The notes under the pieces were generated by a model that had not been told where the DNA came from, made no database searches, and was given only the letters and a program-made list of their open reading frames with translations. A stretch of 54,147 nucleotides of DNA, from contig NZ_VDFY01000203.1 of assembly GCF_006228125.1 (NCBI RefSeq), positions 1 through 54,147 on the forward strand, read 5' to 3'. Positions 32,981 to 41,408 of this stretch are shown here, in pieces; position 1 is the first letter of the stretch; the number at the start of each line of letters is the position of its first letter. Made by a program: the position numbers and the translations under genes. This DNA is from Micromonospora orduensis (GTDB taxonomy: Bacteria > Actinomycetota > Actinomycetes > Mycobacteriales > Micromonosporaceae).

Positions 32981-34317
32981 CCGCGAGCACGACGACGGGA
33001 CACACCGACGGGGAGCGGCTGCGCGACCGGATCGCGGCGGAGCTGGCACGGGCCCGATCCCGCAGCACGCTGCTGACCGAGGTGGTCGACGACGCCGACC
33101 TGATGCGCCAGCACTCGCCGCTGATGTCGCCGCTGGTCTGGGACCTGGCGCACGTCGGCAACCAGGAGGAGCTGTGGTTGGTGCGGGACGTCGGGGGCCG
33201 CGAGCCGGTCCGGTGCGACATCGACGAGTTGTACGACGCGTTCAAACAGCCCCGCCGCGACCGACCCGCACTGCCCCTGCTGCCGCCCGCGGAGGCCCGC
33301 GCCTATCTGGGCACCGTTCGGGACAAGGTGCATGACCTGCTCGACACGGTGCGGTTCACCGAGCGTCCGTTGGTGGCCGACGGGTTCGCCTTCGGCATGA
33401 TCGTCCAGCACGAGCAGCAGCACGACGAGACGATGCTCGCCACCCACCAGCTGCGCGTCGGGCCGGCGGTGCTGCACGCCCCGGCGCCACCGGAGCCGTC
33501 CGCCTCCGCCGGCGGGGAGGTGCTGGTGCCGGCCGGCGAGTTCACCATGGGCACCGACACCGACCCGTGGGCCCTGGACAACGAACGTCCCGCGCACCGC
33601 GTCGACCTGCCCGCGTACGTCATCGACGCGGCCCCGGTCACCAACGGGCAGTACGAGGCGTTCATCGCCGACGGCGGCTACACCGACCCGCGCTGGTGGA
33701 GCCCGGCCGGCTGGGCGCACCGGGTCCGGGAGCGGCTCGACGCGCCGATGCACTGGCAGCGCGACGGCGACGGCTGGTCGTACCGGCGGTTCGGCCGGTG
33801 GGACCGGGTCCGCGCGGACGAGCCGGTGGTGCACGTGTGCTTCTACGAGGCGCAGGCGTACGCGGCGTGGGCCGGCAAGCGACTGCCGACGGAGGCGGAG
33901 TGGGAGAAGGCGGCCCGGTGGGATCCGGCGACGGGGCGGTCCCGCCGCTACCCGTGGGGCGACGACGACCCGACCGCCGCGCACGCCAACCTCGACCAAC
34001 GCCACCTGCGGCCGGCTCCCGTGGGCGCGTACCCGGCGGGCGCCTCGCCGCTGGGCGTGCACCAGCTGATCGGCGACGTCTGGGAGTGGACGTCGACGGC
34101 CTTTCGGGGGCATCCCGGCTTCACCGCCTTCCCCTACCGGGAGTATTCGGAGGTCTTCTTCGGCGACGACTACCGGGTGCTGCGTGGCGGCTCGTTCGGC
34201 ACGGACCGGTCGGCCTGCCGGGGCACCTTCCGCAACTGGGACTATCCGATCCGCCGGCAGATCTTCAGCGGTTTCCGGTGTGCCCGGGACGCCGGCCCGG
34301 ACGAGTCGCGCCGGTGA
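32977..34317 (+). CDS. egtB: EgtB, iron-dependent sulfoxide synthase
   Basis: 446 residues. It couples hercynine to gamma-glutamylcysteine with O2. The N-terminal DinB-like domain (about 10-160) contains SPLVWDLAHVGNQEELW and the iron-binding motif H145-x3-H149-x-E151 in QHEQQHDE. The C-terminal formylglycine-enzyme-like domain has GEFTMGTD, NERPAHRV, RLPTEAEWEKAARWD, GDVWEWTSTAF and LRGGSFGT. The GTG start overlaps the egtA stop, so the two are translated together. Confidence 0.95.
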   Translation: MTASTTTGHTDGERLRDRIAAELARARSRSTLLTEVVDDADLMRQHSPLMSPLVWDLAHVGNQEELWLVRDVGGREPVRCDIDELYDAFKQPRRDRPALPLLPPAEARAYLGTVRDKVHDLLDTVRFTERPLVADGFAFGMIVQHEQQHDETMLATHQLRVGPAVLHAPAPPEPSASAGGEVLVPAGEFTMGTDTDPWALDNERPAHRVDLPAYVIDAAPVTNGQYEAFIADGGYTDPRWWSPAGWAHRVRERLDAPMHWQRDGDGWSYRRFGRWDRVRADEPVVHVCFYEAQAYAAWAGKRLPTEAEWEKAARWDPATGRSRRYPWGDDDPTAAHANLDQRHLRPAPVGAYPAGASPLGVHQLIGDVWEWTSTAFRGHPGFTAFPYREYSEVFFGDDYRVLRGGSFGTDRSACRGTFRNWDYPIRRQIFSGFRCARDAGPDESRR

Positions 34318-34345
34318 CGCGACGCGCGGCGGGCGGGTGGCGCTG

Positions 34346-35092
34346 ATGTGCCGCCACCTGGCCTATCTGGGGCCACCGGTCACCCTGGCCGAGCTGCTGT
34401 TCGAGCCCGCGTACTCGCTGGTGCGCCAGTCCTGGGCGCCACGTGACATGCGCGGCGGCGGCACGATCAACGCCGACGGTTTCGGTGTGGGCTGGTATCC
34501 GGGTGACGGCGAGCCGGTGCGCTACCGGCGGGCCCAGCCGATCTGGAGCGATCCGACGATCGCGGACCTCGCGGCGGTGACCCGCTCCGGCGCGGTTCTC
34601 GCCGCGGTGCGGTCGGCCACCGTCGGGATGGCGGTGCTCGACGGAGCCGCCGCGCCGTTCGCTGAGGGCCGGTGGCTGTTCAGCCACAACGGTGTGATCC
34701 GTGGCTGGCCGGACGCGGTGGTGCCGCTCGCCGCCACGCTGCCCGTACGCGACCTGCTGACCCTGGACGCCGCCACCGACTCGGCCCTGCTGTGGGCGCT
34801 GGTGCGGCATCGGCTGCGGGCCGGCGAGGACGCGGCGCGGGCGGTCGCCGAGACGGTGGCCGACGTGGCCGCGGCCGCGCCGGGGTCCCGGTTGAACCTG
34901 CTGCTCACCGACGGGCGGTCGGTGGTGGCCAGCGTGGCCGGGCACGCGTTGTCGGTGCGCGCGGCGCGCGGCTCGGTGCTGCTCGCCTCCGAGCCACACG
35001 ACGACGCCCCGGGGTGGCGACCGGTGCCCGAGGGGCAGCTGGTCACCGCCACGGCGGACGAGGTGCGGGTACGCCCACTGCCGATCCGGTGA
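34346..35092 (+). CDS. egtC: EgtC, gamma-glutamyl hercynylcysteine sulfoxide amidohydrolase
   Basis: 248 residues. Class II glutamine-amidotransferase fold: nucleophile Cys2 (MCRHLAYLG), then NADGFGVGWY, AAVRSATVGM and SHNGVIRGW. It removes the glutamyl group from the EgtB product. Start ATG at 34346, 28 bases after egtB; upstream in-frame sequence is egtB read in another frame. Confidence 0.94.
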   Translation: MCRHLAYLGPPVTLAELLFEPAYSLVRQSWAPRDMRGGGTINADGFGVGWYPGDGEPVRYRRAQPIWSDPTIADLAAVTRSGAVLAAVRSATVGMAVLDGAAAPFAEGRWLFSHNGVIRGWPDAVVPLAATLPVRDLLTLDAATDSALLWALVRHRLRAGEDAARAVAETVADVAAAAPGSRLNLLLTDGRSVVASVAGHALSVRAARGSVLLASEPHDDAPGWRPVPEGQLVTATADEVRVRPLPIR

Positions 35093-35143
35093 GGTGATAC
35101 CGGTCGGGCACGCGAGTGTTGACTGAACAGAGAGGCAGGGCCG

Positions 35144-36109
35144 ATGACGGCGGAACCGTTGGAGATCTACCTTGAGCAGCAGGACGTGGAGCGTGGCCTG
35201 CGTCAGGACGTCCGGACCGGGTTGACCGCCGAGCCGAAGTGGCTGCCGCCGAAGTGGTTCTACGACTCTCGGGGCAGTGAGCTGTTCGAGGAGATCACCC
35301 GTCTGCCCGAGTACTACCCGACCCGGGCCGAGCGGGCGGTGCTGGCGCGACACGCCCCCGACATCGCGGCGTTGACCGGCGCCAAGACCCTTATCGAGTT
35401 GGGTTCCGGCTCGTCGGAGAAGACCCGTCTGTTGTTGGACGCGTTCACCCGCCGGGGCGGGCTGGGCACGTTCGTCCCGCTCGACGTGTCGGTGAGCGCG
35501 CTGCTGGGGTCCACCGCGCGGATCGCGGCCGACTACCCGGGCCTGCGGGTGCGGGGCATCGTCGGGGACTTCACCCGGCAGCTCGACCGGTTGCCGACCG
35601 GCGGCCGTCGCTTGGTGGTGTTCCTCGGCGGCACGATCGGCAACCTGTTGCCGGCCGAGCGGGCCGAGTTCCTGGCCGCCATGCGCGCCGCGCTGGAGGT
35701 CGGGGACTGGCTACTGCTCGGCACCGACCTGGTGAAGGATCCGTCGGTGGTCGTGCCCGCGTACGACGACGCGGCCGGGGTGACGGCCGAGTTCAACCGC
35801 AACGTGCTGCGCGTGATCAACCGGGAGTTGGGGGCCGACTTCGACCCGGAGGCGTTCGCGCACGTCGCTCGCTGGGACTCCGAGCACGAGTGGATCGAGA
35901 TGCGGTTGCGCGCCACGCGGCCGATGACCGTGCGGGTGCTGGACCTGACTGTCGAGTTCGCGGCGGGGGAGGAGTTGCGGACCGAGGTGTCGGCGAAGTT
36001 CCGTCCGGCGGGGATCGCCGCGGAGCTGGACACGGCGGGCTTCACCGCGACGGAGTTCTGGACCGACCCGGACGGGTTGTTCGGGGTGACGCTGGCGCGG
36101 GCCCGGTGA
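35144..36109 (+). CDS. egtD: EgtD, histidine N-alpha-methyltransferase
   Basis: 321 residues, the usual length. Trimethylates histidine to hercynine with SAM, the committed step. Visible: PPKWFYDSRGSELFEEITRL.EYYPTRAE at about residues 30-60, the SAM loop IELGSGSSEKTRLLLDA, VPLDVS, and GTIGNLLPAE with the later DLVKD stretch. Last gene of the operon, 51 bases after egtC. The PLP-dependent lyase EgtE, normally the fifth gene, does not follow. Confidence 0.96.
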   Translation: MTAEPLEIYLEQQDVERGLRQDVRTGLTAEPKWLPPKWFYDSRGSELFEEITRLPEYYPTRAERAVLARHAPDIAALTGAKTLIELGSGSSEKTRLLLDAFTRRGGLGTFVPLDVSVSALLGSTARIAADYPGLRVRGIVGDFTRQLDRLPTGGRRLVVFLGGTIGNLLPAERAEFLAAMRAALEVGDWLLLGTDLVKDPSVVVPAYDDAAGVTAEFNRNVLRVINRELGADFDPEAFAHVARWDSEHEWIEMRLRATRPMTVRVLDLTVEFAAGEELRTEVSAKFRPAGIAAELDTAGFTATEFWTDPDGLFGVTLARAR

Positions 36110-36161
36110 GTCGGCCCACCCGCCCGGCCGGTCATGGGAGTGATCCGATAGGCTGGTCGCG

Positions 36162-36256
36162 CGAAGGGGAGTAGCCCCCAATGTCGTGGTCGACATACTG
36201 GTGCGTTCCGCATCCGGCCACGCGGCCCCGGTTTTCCGGGGCGGGCGAGACCTTCG
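36162..36256 (+). ncRNA. yybP-ykoY manganese riboswitch
   Basis: The conserved blocks are in order: GCGAAGGGGAGTAGCC, a GTCGACATACTGG segment, and CGGGGCGGGCGAGACCTTCG. CGAAGG (36162-36167) pairs with CCTTCG (36251-36256) to close the aptamer. This is the Mn2+-sensing class, typically found upstream of manganese exporters of the GDT1/MntP type, as here. Downstream, TCCCG (36300-36304) can pair with CGGGA (36314-36318), overlapping the GGGAAGG ribosome site at 36315-36321. Control of translation initiation is therefore likely; the expression platform is my inference. Confidence 0.9.
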
Positions 36257-36326
36257 ACTCAGGCTGTAGCAGCCGGGTCGAGGGCGCCCCTGTACCTCCT
36301 CCCGGTGTGAAGACGGGAAGGATGTC

Positions 36327-36914
36327 ATGGAGGGATTTCTCGCCGCGCTGGTGGTCAGCTTCGGCGTCATCTTCGTCGCCGAACTGGGGGACAAGTCCCA
36401 GTTGATGGCGCTGACCTTCGCCACGCGGTTCAAGCCCATCCCGGTGTTGATCGGTATCACGGTCGCGACGGCGGTGGTGCACCTGGCGTCGGTCGCCATC
36501 GGTGTGGGTCTCGGGGCGGTGCTGCCCACCGACTGGATCTCTCTGGTGGCCGGTGTGGCGTTCCTCGGCTTCGGCGCGTGGACCCTGCGGGGGGACAAGC
36601 TCACCGAGGAGGAGAAGAGCAAAGCGGAGAAGACCAACAAGACGGCGCTGGTGGCCGTGTCGGTGGCGTTCTTCCTGGCCGAGTTGGGCGACAAGACGAT
36701 GCTCGCCACGATCACCCTCGCCACCAAATACGGCTGGTTCGGCACCTGGCTGGGCTCCACCATCGGCATGGTGGCGGCGGACGCCCTCGCGATCATGGTC
36801 GGCCGGATGCTCGGCCGTCGCCTCCCGGAGAAGACCATCAGGTACGGCGCCGCGATCCTCTTCGCCATCTCCGGCCTCTGGCTGATCCTGGAGGCGGTGA
36901 AGGAGCTGACGTGA
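36327..36914 (+). CDS. GDT1/TMEM165-family manganese exporter
   Basis: 195 residues, six membrane helices. Two copies of the family signature, ELGDKS at 19-24 and ELGDKT at 119-124, line the cation path in each three-helix half. A short charged loop (LTEEEKSKAEKTNKT) joins the halves. Bacterial members export Mn2+ or Ca2+. The manganese riboswitch in the leader argues for Mn2+ detoxification. RBS GGGAAGG 5 bases before the ATG. Confidence 0.93.
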   Translation: MEGFLAALVVSFGVIFVAELGDKSQLMALTFATRFKPIPVLIGITVATAVVHLASVAIGVGLGAVLPTDWISLVAGVAFLGFGAWTLRGDKLTEEEKSKAEKTNKTALVAVSVAFFLAELGDKTMLATITLATKYGWFGTWLGSTIGMVAADALAIMVGRMLGRRLPEKTIRYGAAILFAISGLWLILEAVKELT

Positions 36915-36953
36915 GCGCCGACTAGGCGCCCCGAGGGCGGGTAACGGCCCGGG

Positions 36954-37316
36954 GTGGAGCCGGCGGAGTTGCTGCGCCACGGCGACGAGGTGCTGGTCGC
37001 CGTGGTGGAGGTCGCCGGAGCTGTGGTGATCTTCGTGGGTGCCGTCTGGGCGGCGGTGCGGTTCGTGGTCGAGGGGCTGCGGCACCGCACCGCCGCCGTC
37101 TTCACTCCGATCCGGCTCACCCTGGGTCGCTTCCTGACCCTGGGTCTGGAGTTCCAGTTGGCGGCCGACGTGCTGCGGACCGCGGTGTCTCCGTCGTTCA
37201 CCCAGATCGGCCAGTTGGCCGCCATCGCCACGATCCGGACGGCGCTCAACTACTTCCTCGGCCGGGAGATCCGTCAGGAGCAGCGGCAGGTGGCCGAGGG
37301 CGGGCGCCGGTCGTGA
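36954..37316 (+). CDS. DUF1622-family membrane protein
   Basis: 120 residues from a GTG. One N-terminal helix (about 14-36, VVEVAGAVVIFVGAVWAAV), a basic loop, then RLTLGRFLTLGLEFQLAADVLRT and IRTALNYFLGREI, the family's conserved stretch. Function unknown; about three helices. 39 bases after the exporter gene and possibly in its transcript. Confidence 0.85.
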   Translation: MEPAELLRHGDEVLVAVVEVAGAVVIFVGAVWAAVRFVVEGLRHRTAAVFTPIRLTLGRFLTLGLEFQLAADVLRTAVSPSFTQIGQLAAIATIRTALNYFLGREIRQEQRQVAEGGRRS

Positions 37317-37645
37317 CCGGCGCGCCGGCCCTGGCGGTCACCGCGCTGGCCCTCGTCACCGGTGTGGTGGTCGTGTTGAGCACCGGGGCTCCCCGGACCG
37401 CCATCCGGGTGCTGCTGGACCTGCTGGTCGCGGCCGGTCTGCTCCGGCTTGTCGGCCAGCCCGACTGGAACGGACTGGCCGGCGCCGCGGCGATCGTCGC
37501 GCTTCGCCAGCTGCTCTGGGCGGCGCTGGGCACCGCGCCGGCGTGGCCGCGTCGACAATCCCGGCCGCCCTGCGGCGGGGACGATCACCACCTACCGTTG
37601 GCGGTGAGAGGCGGAACCGGCGAAAGCGGGAGGACAACCACATGA
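37313..37645 (+). CDS. Small membrane protein of unknown function
   Basis: 110 residues. The GTG overlaps the DUF1622 stop by 4 bases, good evidence that it is translated. Three hydrophobic segments lie within the first 80 residues (ALAVTALALVTGVVVVL; IRVLLDLLVAAGLLRLV; LAGAAAIVALRQLLWAAL). The polar tail is Arg/Gly-rich. No family recognised; it probably acts with the DUF1622 protein. Confidence 0.7.
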   Translation: MTGAPALAVTALALVTGVVVVLSTGAPRTAIRVLLDLLVAAGLLRLVGQPDWNGLAGAAAIVALRQLLWAALGTAPAWPRRQSRPPCGGDDHHLPLAVRGGTGESGRTTT

Positions 37646-37839
37646 GCAGGCACGACGAACCGAACGAGTACGGCTTCGCCGGCGGTGCCACCGCTCCCGA
37701 GCCGCAGCCCGGCGGGAAGCCCGACGAGCGGGACGTGGCCGAGGAGGTGGCGGTGCCCGGTGACGACCTCACCGGCCCGGCGGCCGAGGCGCTGTCCGAG
37801 GAGACCGAGGAGCACCGCCCCGCCGACCGGGGACGCTGA
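37642..37839 (+). CDS. Small acidic hydrophilic protein
   Basis: 65 residues, rich in Glu, Asp and Pro, without hydrophobic segments, probably disordered. A very good ribosome site (GGGAGG, 7 bases before the ATG) and ATGA overlap with the preceding gene support expression. No family recognised. Confidence 0.65.
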   Translation: MSRHDEPNEYGFAGGATAPEPQPGGKPDERDVAEEVAVPGDDLTGPAAEALSEETEEHRPADRGR

Positions 37840-37895
37840 CCGGCACGGACGGGTACGTCCAGGGAGCGCGGGTCGAGGTCGGTCCGCGCTCTCGG

Positions 37896-38910
37896 TCATC
37901 GGCCGCCCGGGCGCTGGTAGACGTCGGGCACGCCGTCGCCGTCGGCGTCCAACCGTTCCCGTTCGGCCACCCGGCGGTACGCGGTGTTGCGCCGCAGCAG
38001 CACGACGGCGGCCATCCCGGCGGAGATCACCGAGCCGGCCAGCACTGCGGTCTTCACCCGGCCGTCGGTGCGCGGCGAGGCCACCGGTGTCCGCCGGGCG
38101 CGCGGCCTTCGACGGCTCGCCGGCCGGGCGGCGGGCCAGGACCGGCACGGTGAAGCCGCGCAGGACGCCGGCCACGGTGGCGTGCACACCGGAGGCGTGC
38201 ACCAGCGCCCAGGCGGCCACCGCGAGGGGGATCAGCGCCCACCACCAGGTACGCCCGCGACGTACCAGCAGCGCGAAGAGCCCGATCGGCGCCAGCGCGG
38301 CGAGCAGTGGTACGGGATGGAAGTCGGCGGTGTGGAAGACCGCGATGATGGTGATCGCGAACAGGTCGTCGACCACGGCGAGGGTGAGCAGGAAGGCGCG
38401 CAGGCCCTGGGGCAGGTGGGAGTTGACCACCGCGAGCACGGCCAGCGCGAAGGCGATGTCGGTGGCGGTGGGGATGGCCCAGCCACCTAGTCCCTCTCCG
38501 CCTCCGGCCGACACGTAGATCAGCGCGGGCAGCAGCATTCCGCCGAGGGAGGCCACCACCGGCAGGGCGGCCCGTCGCGGGTCGCGTAGTTCGCCGACGA
38601 CGAATTCCCGCTTGAGTTCGAGCCCCACCACGAAGAAGAAGATGGCGAGCAGGCCGTCCGCGGCCCAGGTGGCCAGGGCCAGGTCGAGGTGCCAGCGTTC
38701 CCCGCCGGGCCAGGGCACCCAGTCGCCGAGCCGGACGTACGAGTCGGCCCAGGGGGAGTTCGCCCAGATCAGCGCGATGATGGCGCCGAGCAGGAGCAGG
38801 GCGCCGCCGACCGTCTCGGTGCGCAGTACGTCGGCCAGGTGCCGCGCCTCGGGTCAGGACGATCGGGAGAACAGCCGGAACCGGTCGGCGGGCGGGGTGC
38901 GGTCGGCCAC
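37896..38910 (-). pseudogene. nhaA: Broken Na+/H+ antiporter NhaA
   Basis: The N-terminus starts at a GTG (38910) behind GAGGTGAG and reads ...RFRLFSRSS, then an in-frame TGA (38854-38856) where NhaA proteins have Trp (SW.EA). The frame then continues intact through GGALLLLGAIIALIWANSPW, ELKREF, ATDIAFA and the Asp-Asp of VVDDLFAI, to VLARRPAGEPS. Around 38060-38100 the middle helices (including the region of the conserved Lys) are missing. The true C-terminus, VKTAVLAGSVISAGM...LDADGDGVPDVYQ, resumes in another frame. Nonsense mutation plus an internal out-of-frame deletion: no functional antiporter. Confidence 0.88.
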
Positions 38911-39244
38911 GTGCGGGGCTCACCTCGGGTGTCGGGACGGCAGGGATCCCTTCGCCGACCAGACTTCCCGGCACACCGCTGTCGACCCTATCCGGGTGCG
39001 CGCGCCGCGGCGACCGCGGGCCGAACGGACACCGCCTGATCGGTTGGCGACTTTTCCCCGATGTCGCCGCTGCCGATTGGCCTTCTGTCGGGTTGGTCAT
39101 GCGGGCGCACATCTCGTTGCCGAAAATACATAACTCCGGACATAAGCCGTATGAGCGGCTTTAATGGTTTCACGAGTTTAAGACGACCTTGGGGGTTTTC
39201 GTGAAGTTCTTTGGCGTAACCGGACCAGCACGGAGGCGCACCTG
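38911..39244. other. Leader region upstream of the polysaccharide kinase gene
   Basis: No gene. The right half (about 39115-39215) is notably AT-richer than its surroundings and contains a weak promoter candidate, TTGCCG (39117-39122) with ACATAA (39140-39145) at 17-base spacing, and a small hairpin GCCG-TATGAG-CGGC. A long untranslated leader with regulation is possible but not demonstrable. Confidence 0.4.
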
Positions 39245-40705
39245 ATGGACCTGCTCCGCCAATTGCGGCACGTACGTCGGCACTGGTGGCTCGTACTTGT
39301 CACGGTCATGGTCGCTCTGGGTCTCTCGGCGTTCCTGACCGTACGGGCCCAGCCCCGGTACGTCGCCTCGGTGACGTTCTTCGTCACCACCCCCAACCAG
39401 GGCGTCACCGACGCCTACCAGGGCGGGCTCTTCCTGCAGCAGCGCGTCAAGTCGTACGCCGACCTGCTCACCAGCGACCGGCTGGCGCAGAGCGTGGTGG
39501 CCGAGACTCCGGTCGGGCTCACCGCGGACGAGGTGCAGCGCCGGGTGAGCACCACCACCGAGGCCGGCACCGTCCTGCTGCGGGCGTCGATCACCGACAC
39601 CGACCAGACCCGCGCCCTGCGGGTGACCGAGACCCTCGCCGCGAAGTTCGTCGACCTCGTCCAGAAGGTGGAGACGCCGCCCGAGGGCAAGGCCCCGATC
39701 AAGATCGAGGTGGTCAGCGGTCCACGGGTCAGCGCCAGCCCCGTCTCGCCCCAGCCGGTACGGAACCTCACCCTCGGGGGGCTGATCGGCCTGGTGCTCG
39801 GCGTCGGTCTGGCGATCCTGCGCGGAGTGGCCGACATCCGGCTGCGCGACGCCGCCGGCCTGCAACGGGCCACCGGCAGTCCGCTGCTCGGTGAGATCCC
39901 GTTCGAGAGCAGCGCCCGTACCTCGCCGCTGATCGTCGGCGACGCCGCGACCTCGGCGCGCGCCGAGGCGGTCCGCAAGCTGCGGACCAACCTGCGCTTC
40001 GTGGACGTGCACGAGCCGGCCCGGGTCATCGCCGTCACCAGCGCCCTGCAGGGCGAGGGCAAGACCACGCTCTCGTGCAACCTGGCCATCGCCCTCGCCG
40101 AGGCCGGCTGGCGGGTGCTGCTCGTCGACGCCGACCTGCGCCGACCCAAGGTCGACGAATACCTGGGCCTGGACGCCGGCGTCGGCCTGACCGACGTGCT
40201 GGTCGGCGACGTACAGGTCGGCGACGTGGTGCAGCGCTGGGGCGACAAGTCCCTGCTGGTGCTGCCCAGCGGCTCGGCCCCGCCGAACCCGAGCGAGCTG
40301 CTCGGCTCCAAGGCGATGGCCGATCTGCTGCTGGCGCTGCGGGAGTCGGCGGACATCGTGATCATCGACACCGCGCCGCTGCTCGCGGTGACCGACGGTG
40401 TGGTGGTGGCCGTGCAGGCCGACGGCGCGTTGCTGGTGAGCCAGCAGGGTCGCGCCTCGCGGACCCAGGTGGCCGCCGCGGCCCGTTCGCTGCACTCGGT
40501 CTCGGTGCGGCTGCTGGGCTGTGTGCTGAACATGGCCAAGGTGGCCAAGGCCGAGGCGTACCAGTACGAGGCCTACCGGGTGGTCGCGTCGACGGCCACG
40601 CCGTCGGTGCCGACCGACCGGGCCACCGCGGCCAAGCACAGCGAGAGCAACGGGGTCAACGGCGTCAGCGACCGCACCCAGGAGCTCACCCGGCTGCCCC
40701 GATGA
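39245..40705 (+). CDS. Polysaccharide co-polymerase with tyrosine autokinase (Wzz/BY-kinase fusion)
   Basis: 486 residues. The N-terminal Wzz-like domain has two membrane helices (about 14-33 and 175-195), an extracellular part between them, and a Pro-rich segment before the second. The cytoplasmic BY-kinase domain has Walker A LQGEGKTT (Lys273), Walker A' VLLVDADLRRP and Walker B DIVIIDTAP. The C-terminal tail has clustered Tyr in AYQYEAY, the usual autophosphorylation site. Such proteins control chain length and export of capsule or exopolysaccharide. The last 20 bases overlap the phosphatase gene on the other strand. Confidence 0.92.
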   Translation: MDLLRQLRHVRRHWWLVLVTVMVALGLSAFLTVRAQPRYVASVTFFVTTPNQGVTDAYQGGLFLQQRVKSYADLLTSDRLAQSVVAETPVGLTADEVQRRVSTTTEAGTVLLRASITDTDQTRALRVTETLAAKFVDLVQKVETPPEGKAPIKIEVVSGPRVSASPVSPQPVRNLTLGGLIGLVLGVGLAILRGVADIRLRDAAGLQRATGSPLLGEIPFESSARTSPLIVGDAATSARAEAVRKLRTNLRFVDVHEPARVIAVTSALQGEGKTTLSCNLAIALAEAGWRVLLVDADLRRPKVDEYLGLDAGVGLTDVLVGDVQVGDVVQRWGDKSLLVLPSGSAPPNPSELLGSKAMADLLLALRESADIVIIDTAPLLAVTDGVVVAVQADGALLVSQQGRASRTQVAAAARSLHSVSVRLLGCVLNMAKVAKAEAYQYEAYRVVASTATPSVPTDRATAAKHSESNGVNGVSDRTQELTRLPR

Positions 40706-41240
40706 GCACGGCGAGGGGTCGCAGCGACCGTTCGATCTCCTCGGCGCAGCGTCGGAAGTCGGCGGCGGTGCCGCCGATCGGGTCCCGGAGGTCATCCGCG
40801 TCGGGGGCGGCGGGTTGCAGCCGCCCCCGGGCGCGGGCGGCGGCGGCGATCGCGGCTCCCAGCGGGTCGTCGGCCGGCTCGGTGGCCGGCTCGGCCGCCG
40901 CGGCCAACCGGCCGAACTGGAGCATCGTGAACGTCCGGTGCAGCGCCGCCGGCGCCAGCGAGGTGCAGACCGAGCGCTGGCGCCGGGTCGCGGTCAGCAC
41001 CAGCGTCGCGTCGGCCAGGTACTCGGCCCGCAGCGTCCTGCTCCGGAAGTCCGCCGGGGCCGCGCCGCTCTCGGCCGCGACCTCCATGGCGTACGGATGC
41101 ATTGTCATCCCGTCCATCGCGTCGGTGCCGGCGCTGGCCACCGTGACCGGCTGGTCGGCGAGCAGTCGGCGGGCCAGGTACTCGGCCATCGGTGATCGGC
41201 ACAGGTTGGCGTGGCAGACGAACAGCACGCGGTCGGCCAT
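40686..41240 (-). CDS. Low-molecular-weight protein-tyrosine phosphatase
   Basis: 184 residues. P-loop CHANLCRS at 9-16 gives nucleophile Cys9 and Arg15, the C-x5-R signature. The acid Asp lies in the LRDPIGG segment near residue 150. About 30 residues longer than classical LMW-PTPs because of an Ala-rich insert around residue 115-140. Start ATG at 41240 behind GGAAGGGA. Members of this family dephosphorylate BY-kinases. This gene converges on the kinase gene with a 20-base 3' overlap, so a kinase/phosphatase pair is likely. Confidence 0.92.
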   Translation of the reverse strand: MADRVLFVCHANLCRSPMAEYLARRLLADQPVTVASAGTDAMDGMTMHPYAMEVAAESGAAPADFRSRTLRAEYLADATLVLTATRRQRSVCTSLAPAALHRTFTMLQFGRLAAAAEPATEPADDPLGAAIAAAARARGRLQPAAPDADDLRDPIGGTAADFRRCAEEIERSLRPLAVLIGAAG

Positions 41241-41408
41241 CGGTGTCCCTTCCGTCGGTGCGGACCCGGCTGACCGCACCGCGAGCGCGGTGCGTCGACG
41301 CCGGTGGCCGCGCGGGGAGGGGTTGTCGGCATCGTACGCGGGCCGGGTGCCGCTCGGCTGCGGTGCCGCGCCGACCGGCGCCGATCCGCTGTGGACGGCG
41401 GTGCCCCG

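Noticed and set aside
38854..38856. The in-frame TGA of nhaA as a selenocysteine codon
   Set aside because: NhaA homologues have Trp there, no selenocysteine-type hairpin is evident, and the gene has a second lesion. A nonsense mutation is simpler.
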